64,000 bases of DNA from Haliclona indistincta (Eukaryota; Porifera; Demospongiae; Haplosclerida; Chalinidae): positions 1,734,598-1,798,597 of the forward strand of contig OZ024784.1 in assembly GCA_964017065.1 (NCBI GenBank), read 5' to 3'. The notes under the pieces were generated by a model. It saw nothing but the letters and a program-made list of their open reading frames with translations. It ran no database searches and was not told the DNA's origin. The position numbers and the translations under genes are program-made. Shown here piece after piece: positions 55,660 through 64,000 of this stretch. Each line of letters starts with the position of its first letter. Positions within the stretch are counted from its first letter, which is position 1.

Positions 55660-55991
55660 ATCGGGATCATAATGGGGGTAACTATCGGATCAGTAGCTGT
55701 ACTATCCTAGTCGGTGCTTTGATCGCTCTACTGGTGTTTGGAATACGTGAAGCCATGAGTGTATCAAGATCCAAACGAGATTACTCGGACATCAATCAAC
55801 AAGAGGAAATAACAACTCATTATAACAATAGCTCTACTGACAGTGCTGTATAAGTAGAGCTATGTGCATGCATGTTTGAAACCCCTATTAATTAGACCTT
55901 ATGCAGTACTTTAGCTTGCTAGTGAGGGTGTACTAAAAAATTATGACATGTTGGATTTATTATTTTAATTTCAAGTACAAAATTATTATTA

Positions 55992-57333
55992 TAGTGAGGC
56001 GGCAGAGCAGAACTATTATGCATTTTGTGATAAAAGCACCAAACTTGCTACACATGTTACTAAAGGTGTTACAAAAAGATTTGGATATTGGGCCACATCA
56101 TAATTTTAACCCTTGGTCTTTAAAATGTTAATTAATGGTTATTATGTCCGTCATAATTTTAAACAATTTTCAACAATCCAAAATGCAAAACTTCACAGTT
56201 ATGGAAGAATTGGAATCACTAAATGCATTGATGATGTTTGTAATTGTGCACTACAACCTCAAGAGAAATAAGAATAGAAAAGTGAATTACTTAATGTCTC
56301 ATGAATAATTCATTTCATTTGGTGATCATTAATTCTGGTGTAGCTAATTCGCTTATATAAAGCAGTGAACTTCTTACCCTTGATACTCAAAGTGTTTACA
56401 AATTATGCTGCAGTAGAGACAGTCTGAAGTTTATAATAAAATGGACAATTTTGAGTAAGTTTTTACATGACAATTCAAAGAAACTTGAATGTGTCAGCAT
56501 AGCTAAAGTAACAGTAAGCCAGCAGCAGATATAGTCATTTAAAGACTTTATGTTGGAAGCCATGGCAAGATACAGATATATCAAGCACTTTGTGTAATAC
56601 AATTGTCAAATCCCTCTCTGACAATAACCACTTTCAGTTACATTTAGCAGCACTAGCAGTCCTTACTGTTAACTGAAAGCAGCTATTGTCAGAGAGGGAT
56701 TTGACAATTTTATTACACAAAGTGCTTGATATATCTGTATCTTGCCATGGCTTCCAACATAAAGTCTTTAAATGACTATATCTGCTGCTGGCTTACTGTT
56801 ACTTTAGCTATGCTGACACATTCAAGTTTCTTTGATTTGTCATATAAAAAACTTAAACTCAAAATTGTCCATTTATTATAAACTTCAGACTGTCTCTACT
56901 GCAGCATAATTTGTAAACACTTTGAGTATCAAGGGTAAGAAGTTCACTGTTTTATATAAGCGAATTAGCTATACCAGAATTAATGATAACCAAATGAAAT
57001 GAATTATTCATGAGACATTATAAGCAATTCACTTTTCCATTCTTATTTTGTCTTGAGCTTGTAGTGCACAATTACAAACATCATCAATGCATTTAGAGAT
57101 TCCAATTCTTCCATAACTGTGAAGTTTTGCATTTTGGATTGTTGAAAATTGTTTAAAATTATGACGGACATAATAACCATTAATTAACATTTTAAAGACC
57201 AAGGGTTAAAGTTATGATGTGGCCCAATATCCAAATCTTTTTGTAACACCTTTAGTAACATGTGTAGCAAGTTTGGTGCTTTTATCACAAAATGCATAAT
57301 ACTTGTGGAATTTTAAACTGTGCCGCCTCACTA
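55992..57333. mobile_element. 1.34-kb foldback element
   Basis: The ends TAGTGAGGCGGCA and TGCCGCCTCACTA are exact inverted repeats. Nearly the whole element is two arms of about 640 bp that mirror each other around 56664 (for example the left-arm TTTAAAGACTTTATGTTGGA near 56539 and its complement near 56755). No transposase frame was seen. It lies between copy B and the UFD1-gene pseudogene. Confidence 0.88.
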
Positions 57334-57377
57334 TTAATGCAGCATTCATGCACTTGTTGAGCTATCGAGCTGTGTAT

Positions 57378-59110
57378 GCAGGCATTTCGTTACAGAATGA
57401 GTCGAGTGGTAACTGGTCCACACTGCATGGGGTACTGGAATTCACTAGCCAGTGAACCCAATGTGGTTTTCCTATATGTTTGACCATCTGGAAGGTACTA
57501 TGCTACTCACCATATACATGTAGTATACCTGTATTGGAGTCTTTCCTGTTTTTTCGTGTTTGTCTTTGCAGGAGGTAAATGGGGGCCTTCCAAAACAACC
57601 TGTATCCCCTGCTAGGCTTGTAAGCCAACACATATACACACACTAATTTTAATTTTACTAGGTAAGCTTACAATAGGAAAAGCTGCTTAGAAACATTCCA
57701 GTGAACAATTTAAATTTAAGTCAGTGGTTGGTTAGAGTGTCTAATTGGTTCTATTTTTCCATTTGATCCTCACTGAAGCTAAAAAATCACTCTAACATAA
57801 TAACGAACCACATTCGAGTCTGATACAACCAGTGCACACTTTCTAAATTCCCTGACCTCACCACTGATACTGTGAGCACACTAGTTACTCAACTGTTCAG
57901 TTGAGAAAAAAACCTGTAATTCCTAATATGTCTAACATGTTGTTATTATTGTATCGTGCCTTTCATACATGTGTAATTATGTGTGTTGTACACGTTGTAA
58001 TCAAGATCATCTAGACAGTGTAATACTAGTGTCATCATCAGACGATAAAGACTACAGTGCAACACAGGTACTTATGATGTTTGTGGTTGTATTGTGTACA
58101 ATTTTAAATGCATTTGCACTACTAAACCATCATAATAATACCATAGGATCACAAACAACAACTGTTATCATCATGTTAGTGCAATATGCATGCATATTGG
58201 TTTGCTGGTGTGATCAGCTTAACGGTTAAGATACAGAGTTTGTAAAAGCAGCGACAGAAGATTGATGGAGTCTGAAGAGTGCGAATGTCATAAGACACTT
58301 GTTCCTTCTGGTCGGGAGTGCTGTTAAACATGATGCATGCTGGTAGTCATCTGCATGTCACAGTTGTCACTCCATCATCACTTAACTCACTGACTGTGGA
58401 AAGAGACCAGCAAAGTTTCTTTTCAGATAGTCAGTGCTTGAGTTAAACCTGTAGTTATACTAGCTGTAGTTCGCTAGTTAGGTTTTTGGACAATGGTGCA
58501 CCAGTTTTTTAGCTAGTCTACTCTTCAATGCTGTACTGTACTACTGGATCACTTAGAACACCATGGGAGGCACGAATGTGGGGGGACATCTGTTCAATGA
58601 TCTTCTGCTCATGGGAGGTCAGCACATCATGTTTACAATGCACTATACACAGTTGCATGCCGTCACATTCCCTCTTAGCAAGGAACATTATCAAATTAAA
58701 TTGCTGTTGATTTTGCTAGCTTGCACATCACATGACTGCATTCATATTTATACAGTTGATAAGGTGTTCGTGATGTTGTATTCATGTATTGTAATAATTA
58801 CGTATACCCATGCAGGAGGTGGCCTTGTGCTTGAGCTAAAGATACATCTTGAGGTATTTATTGTGTGGAGGTCAGCAAAATTGACTGCATGATCAAAACC
58901 ACTGACTCCACAGGTACACATGCTCAAAAGATTTAGTATTGTTGTTGTCTTGAACTACTCATTCAAGCTCCCTGAGCTGCAGTTTAAGCGCCGGTGTGGG
59001 TGCTGTTTTCAGTTTGAGGATGACTTGCAGGTTCATCATAGCCCTTGTCACAATTCTTGGTTTCCAGCTTCATTCTTTTCACCTGCTGTGGTGTATAGCT
59101 TACCGAGTAT
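57378..59110 (+). pseudogene. Decayed duplicate of the 3' part of the UFD1 fusion gene
   Basis: Blocks follow the same order as 47075-50945. 57378-57500 matches the exon near 47075-47200, 57570-57790 the exons near 47250-47530, and 57940-58130 the PPC-like exon and following intron near 48655-48820. 58359-58435, 58530-58620 and 58815-58920 match the zinc-finger exons, and 58935-59110 the last exon. Stops, frameshifts and deletions are spread throughout, and the GRAM, CCCH and start exons are absent. The long CT tract is also missing. It lies directly upstream of MPEG1 copy C, as the real gene lies upstream of copy A. Confidence 0.88.
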
Positions 59111-59234
59111 ACACATGAGAGTGATGAGCTGATGATAGTAATAAAAAGAATATCGTATTTCATTTTGATAAAATTTTAATGATTCACAACTAATAATTCA
59201 TGCATACAATCGTGACGCTCCGTCGGCCAACCGT

Positions 59235-59275
59235 CCAATCAGATTGCTTAGTTGTAGCGGTATACTGATATAAAA
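59235..59275 (+). promoter_or_regulatory. Candidate MPEG1 copy C core promoter (CCAAT + TATAAAA)
   Basis: GTCCAATCAGATTGCT is identical to the copy A upstream sequence. A TATAAAA at 59269-59275 lies about 34 bp downstream and 44 bp before the ATG at 59319. The surrounding DNA differs more between the copies than this block does. Confidence 0.5.
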
Positions 59276-59318
59276 CTGCCATGATGATGAATCATTTGCA
59301 CAGATCAGCTCTGCAACC

Positions 59319-61588
59319 ATGCTTTTTCTACCTTCTTTTTTGGCTATAGCACTGTTGCTAATCTGCAACTCCGCTGCTACGTTGCAGTACCCATTTGGAG
59401 ACTTACGCAACTGCGCCAATTTGCAAGGAAACTCAGCCTCAGGTATGACACACGCAGAAGTTCTTCCTGGACTCGGTTTCGATAACTTGCGCAACGTAGA
59501 CCTCGGCCAGGTCTTAGCTTACAACTACTCGATGTGCAAAGTGTCTGGAGATGGCTCGTACCTGGTGCCAGATAACGTGCAGCTGATACCTGTTCAGGAG
59601 AGCAAGGTGGACACCGCTTTTGCTAAGCATTTCAGTACTTTCCTAGACTACTCTTCTCACACTGCAGCATCGATTAACTTTCAAACTAAATACAACGGCC
59701 AGTTCTCTTCGGCTAGTGGCAGTTTCTCTGCCGATTTTCAAAGCGCAAAGAGCATCATGATAAAGCACAGTTCAAGTTATGCACGTGTTTCACTTCGCTA
59801 CAAGACTTATACAGCACAGATTCCTAGTGACGCACAGTTGCACCCCGCGTTCAAGTCTCGGCTGCTGGACATCGCCGCTAACACACAAAACAACAACACG
59901 AAACTAGCCCACTACCTCGCCGAAACGCTGGTAAGAGACTACGGTACGCACGTGATTACAAGCATTGATGCAGGAGCTGGTTTATCCCAAACCACATTCG
60001 TCTCTCGGAATTTTCTTCAAGAAAGAGATGAGGAAGAAAGATCACTGGCCATATCTAAAGTGCTGGATCTGGATGTTTTTTCTGGCATAATTCTCGAAGT
60101 CTCGATAGATCTTCCTCACACAATCATGATAATCAAATCACGCAACAATTTAGTGGAAACACAACCAGTTCTCACATCTATACCTATGGTGGTCCAGTAT
60201 TTAAAATCGGTAATAATTTCTCTCTGACTGATTGGGAGAATGGTGTAGCAGACCACTTAGTAGCCATTGATCGCTCTGGTGTACCTCTCTACTCAGTCAT
60301 CAATACTAACAATGTTCCTGAACTACCAGACTCCACTCTTCTTAGCGTCATGGACTATGTGTATAAAGCTGTTACTAAGTACTACAAGGTCAACACCATT
60401 GCTGGCTGCATGGATTCCTCAAGCCCCAAGTTCAATTTTCAAGCCAATGTAGATGATGGCTCTTGCAATGAGGAAAAGACAGCTCACTTTTTTGGAGGAA
60501 TGTATCAAACATGTACTCCGAAAATATCTCTAGAGTCGATCTTCTGTGATGATTTTAAGCAGACCAACCCAATAACTCAAGACTATAGTTGCAGTACCGG
60601 TTATGAGCCTATTCTACTGCACACAAATGAGGGTTTCAAGTACGAAACAGTCCATGTTTGTAAAAAGCATTGCGCATTTTTAGGTTTATTCTGCCGTGAT
60701 GACTGTTGGACTTATCGCAAACTACATCTAGTAACCTATCATACCTATTGGTGCAGTGCCCAACAGCAAAATTCTACAAAAGATGTTGGTCTGATGTTTG
60801 GTGGTGTGTATACCTTGAGTCAGCAGAATCCTCTCACTGGTTCACGTACCTGCCCTCCATACTTCTATCCACTTCACTTTGGAGATAACATCTATGTTTG
60901 TGTGAATGATGATGATCCACAAGGTGCAAAGTACAGCGCCCCATTTGGTGGATTCCATAGCTGTTCTAATGGTAATCCACTGGTGTCTACCAAAAAGCAA
61001 CTCCAAAGGAAAATATATCCTCACCGCTGTGGCAAACATTACCATCAATTCCTAATTACAATTGACGAAGGCTGTGAGATATATTACTGTGCTGATGTCT
61101 CTGCCATAATGAAACAGCAGCCTCATCCTCCAAGACTCCCTCCTTACCACGCTCTTCCTCGCATGTCCCATAATGTGACTAACACTCTCATAGTGAAAGG
61201 AAACAATGGCAGAGTCTGGATCAAGAATGAAGATGGTGCTTGGGCTAGGTATAGAGATGGTCAACAGACAAGCCAGGAATATCTCATGTCTCTAGCTCAA
61301 GAAGCAGCAGGGCCTCCTCCTAGTGATGACGATGAAACAGACAATAATAAAGGTGGATCTATCGGGATCATGATAGGGGTCGTTATCGGATCTGTTGCTA
61401 GTACTATCCTAGTCGGTGCTTTGATTGCTCTACTGGTGTTTGGAATACGTAAAGCCAAGAGTGCATCAAAATCAAAACGCCTACTACAAAGTGGAGATAA
61501 TTCATCATCAGCCTACTTGGTGATCAATGATGAGAGTGATACAACAGCTCATCGTAATAGCAATGGCCCTACTGACAGTGCCGTATAG
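59319..61588 (+). pseudogene. MPEG1: MPEG1/perforin-2 copy C, interrupted by one frameshift
   Basis: It starts with ATG and a signal peptide (LFLPSFLAIALLLICNSAA) and matches copy A through the MACPF signature (YGTHVITSIDAGAG near 59938-59980). Around 60056-60062 copy C has one base fewer than copy A, and the reading frame shifts. The upstream frame stops at 60227. The downstream part is open in the shifted frame to TAG at 61586-61588 and keeps the P2 region, membrane span and tail almost identical to copy A. A single-base difference could be a true inactivating mutation or a sequencing/assembly error. The N-terminal part could still give a truncated secreted product. Confidence 0.85.
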
Positions 61589-61918
61589 ATGATGGTTATT
61601 ATAAAAATACAGCGAGTGTTCATTGTAAACCCTTTTACTAGTTGTTATTGTGTTTTTTTTGCTCTTTATAGACTAGCTTTTGGTGTCTGTATTTAAATTT
61701 TGCGCACAAACGGGATACGCTGAAGAAAAAAAAAAACGAAGATGACGAAACTCGATTATCACAGTTTCCAGGTTCGTCACTTTAGTAACAATTTCGAGCA
61801 ATCTCCTTGCTACTGTAAGATGGGCCAAAGCCAGAGAGCAGATCTAAGTGTCTTTGGATGTATAAAATTCATCATCAGGCGAAATATCAGCGTTTGAACG
61901 CTAATACATTGTATGTAG

Positions 61919-63228
61919 TAGGGTCCGCAATGAAAAAAAATAAAAGTCAGAGAATCTAGCCTTTACTGCAGTTACAAACAACACTATATACGTAACAAAC
62001 AACTGCATATTCAAATCTCTGAAATCGTTGCTCGTTGCTCTGCAATCGCTAGCTGAAATCGGCAACTTTCGTGACCTTTGACCTTGGGGTTAAATAATGG
62101 TGCATTCTCGACTCTTCGCGACAGTTAGCAGTTAGCGCTCTGTTTGCGCGTGCTTAGTACCGTCTCGGCAGTTCTTGCAACAGCTCAGATTGGCAGGCTT
62201 ACCTCCCCAAATAAGCGTTTCAGGACTAGCAATGACTCGCGATTCCAACATATTTGGGCATTACTTTTTGTGACATTGAACAGACAGATCCCTACCAGTA
62301 TTTTCTGATAGTACTAAGCCTAAGCACTGCATAAAAAATTTTCAGCCAAAATGCTTACTGTTTGCCATCTGGCTGAAAAGGCTCAAAATATTAACCGTAT
62401 TAAATACAGAGAACTGTGACCATAAACGCGACATCACCAGCACAAAACTAGCATCACAGGAAATATCTCCAACCGTAGCATCCGTTGCAAGTACAACTAG
62501 CAGTCACACGCTACTTTGGGCCTGCATTTTCGCGAAGAAAAATAGTGCTCTCTTAAAGGGCGTGGCCAATACCTCAAACTAGAACCACGCCCACCAGAAA
62601 ACACCGTTTCTTCTCGAAAATGCGGGCTCAAAAGTTGCGTGTGGCTGCTGATTGAACTTGCAACGGATGCTACGGTTGGAGATCTTTCCTGTGATGCTAG
62701 TTTTGTGCTGGTGATGCCGCGTTTATGGTCACAGTTCTCTGTATTACGGTTAATATTTTGAGCCTTTTCAGCCAGATGGCAAACAGTAAGCATTTTGGCT
62801 GAAATTTTTTTATGCAGTGCTTAGGCTTAGTACTATCAGAAAATACTTGTAGGGATCTGTCTGTTCAATGTCACAAAAAGTAATGCCCAAATAATTTATG
62901 TTGGAATCGCGAGTCATTGCTAGTCCTGAAACGCTTATTTGGGGAGGTAAGCCTGCCAATCTGAGCTGTTGCAAGAACTGCCGAGACGGTACTAAGCACG
63001 CGCAAACAGAGCGCTAACTGCTAACTGTCGCGAAGAGTCGAGAATGCACCATTATTTAGCCCCAAGGTCAAAGGTCATGAAGTTGCCGATTTCAGCTAGC
63101 GATTGCAGAGCAACGAGCAACGATTTCAGAGATTTGAACATGCAGTTGTTTGTTACGTATATAGTGTTGTTTGTAACTGCAGTAAAGGCTAGATTCTCTG
63201 ACTTTTTATTTTTCCATTGCGGACCCTA
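61919..63228. mobile_element. 1.31-kb hAT-like foldback element
   Basis: The ends TAGGGTCCGCAATG and CATTGCGGACCCTA are exact inverted repeats. They are flanked by 8-bp repeats GTATGTAG (61911-61918) and TTATGTAG (63229-63236), one mismatch. The arms are about 620 bp with a centre near 62575. The copy A flank has the uninterrupted site near 53979-53990, so the insertion followed the duplication. No transposase is encoded; terminus and duplication length fit hAT elements. Confidence 0.88.
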
Positions 63229-63338
63229 TTATGTAGCCACCACCATCTTGTTTTTCCGTTTTTCCTATACATAGGGAGGCACTACCTAATAATAGTATAG
63301 ATACTCAGATATCAGTCACATGATGACTAGTGGCACAT

Positions 63339-63959
63339 TAGTCTCGTTCCCAGACCACACCTTTTCCGCTTTGCTTCTGAGAGGGTCTGGCAGCTTGCTC
63401 AACTTTTCTCGGTCTTGATGACGTTTCATTCTCAGAAAATGGAAATGACCTATCAGATTGCCTTATTTTCAAAATTCACATGACAAACGCGCCGTTGAGC
63501 ACATGATCAACATGGCGGTAGTACAGTGTGTTCAGAATCATCGATGACAGAGAGCATCTAGAGTAATCTTCGTTGACTAATAAGTACTACGAGGCAGCCA
63601 GCCACTTCTTAGCTGGCTCAAACGAGCGATTTCGCTACCAACAGGTGTGGAAAAATAATTTGCGATTTATTGTTGTTGCCATTACATTTGTGAGCGCTGC
63701 CATCTTCGAGCGCCACCAAGGAACACAGCATAGTGCCTGTCGTGTCTTCCTGACCAGATCTATAACTATTGTCGAGTGCTGTAGTTCATGTGACCACAGA
63801 CACTAGTATACAGACAATTTGTCCGCATATTGCATCCGTGTAGCTATTGAACGCGTGACAATGACGTCACCAAGACCGAGAAAAGTCGAGCAAGCTGCCA
63901 GACCGGCAGACCCTATCTCAGAAGCAAAGCGGAAGAGGTGTGGTCTGGGAACGAGACTA
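63339..63959. mobile_element. 621-bp TIR element with 9-bp target duplication
   Basis: The left end TAGTCTCGTTCCCAGACCAC is repeated inverted at the right end, and similarity extends about 100 bp into the element (AGCAAGCTGCCAGACC, ACCGAGAAAAGT). The flanks are exact direct repeats GTGGCACAT (63330-63338 and 63960-63968). The terminus resembles the 55357-55577 element (TAGCCTCGTCCCCAG), so they may be one superfamily, perhaps Mutator-like. The short open frame inside has no recognisable motif. Confidence 0.88.
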
Positions 63960-64000
63960 GTGGCACATTAGCCACCTCATGTGGTCCATCAACATTCCAC

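Larger units (their letters stand above)
55331..55853 (+). pseudogene. MPEG1 remnant (copy B): only the linker, membrane span and tail
   Basis: The sequence matches the last part of copy A (acidic linker from about 53390, membrane span and cytoplasmic tail to the TAA at 55851-55853). The MACPF and P2 regions are absent. It is interrupted by a 221-bp TIR element (55357-55577) and a 54-bp insertion (55606-55659), each flanked by direct repeats, and has further small changes. It cannot encode a working MPEG1. It shows a third, older copy in the cluster. Confidence 0.85.

Noticed and set aside
60040..60230. Possible programmed frameshift or short intron reconciling MPEG1 copy C
   Set aside because: No slippery sequence with a structure or GT-AG pair was evident, and copy A is uninterrupted. 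A plain one-base loss or sequence error is simpler.

Overview
The window is eukaryotic, intron-rich and compact. Coding exons are separated by GT-AG introns, many only 50-150 bp long. Recognisable genes are metazoan (HECW-type NEDD4-family ligase, CCT2, VPS45, DIS3, FEM1, PRPF40, THOC7, BBIP1, tektin-like, MPEG1). Gene density, short introns, many small terminal-inverted-repeat (TIR) elements and a RING/B-box/filamin protein suggest an early-branching animal, most likely a demosponge. The phylum is an inference; only 'metazoan' is well supported.

Layout. 1-3204 holds the 3' part of NDUFS1 (+). 4300-6877 is a RING/B-box/coiled-coil/filamin gene whose later exons encode a DUSP and a ubiquitin-like module (+). 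7877-12168 is an unrecognised membrane-anchored, Lys/Glu-rich protein (-). 12592-20598 is a HECW-family E3 ligase (-), head-to-head with tiny BBIP1 (20747-21214, +). THOC7 (-), a small type I membrane protein (-) and VPS45 (-) follow to 25919. DIS3 (26131-29067, +) is divergent from VPS45. FEM1 (29480-31459, +, one exon) converges on HADH (31594-33047, -). A tektin-like gene (33353-35132, +) lies head-to-head with HADH and has a perfect RFX X-box upstream. CCT2 (35428-38370, +) converges on PRPF40 (38677-44186, -).

From 44.2 kb the window becomes accessory-like. 45292-50863 (+) is one gene joining a GRAM-like region, a CCCH finger, a UFD1 domain, a PPC-like beta-sandwich and TRAF-type zinc fingers. 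Next is a single-exon MPEG1/perforin-2 gene (51388-53661, copy A). The pair [3' part of the UFD1 gene + MPEG1] was duplicated in tandem: 57378-59110 is a decayed UFD1-gene copy, and 59319-61588 is a second MPEG1 (copy C) broken by one frameshift. A third MPEG1 remnant (copy B, 55331-55853) is only the transmembrane/tail end and carries two nested insertions. Large foldback elements of about 1.3 kb (55992-57333 and 61919-63228) and several smaller TIR elements sit between the copies. The insertion at 61919 can be recognised because copy A still shows the empty site.

Functional themes are ubiquitin (RING/DUSP-Ubl, HECW, FEM1, UFD1 fusion), RNA processing and export (THOC7, DIS3, PRPF40), cilia (BBIP1, tektin-like), organelle metabolism (NDUFS1, HADH) and innate immunity (MPEG1 cluster). 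No tRNA, rRNA or CRISPR array was recognised. Exon boundaries were read by eye from splice consensus and protein similarity remembered from known families; no search was run.
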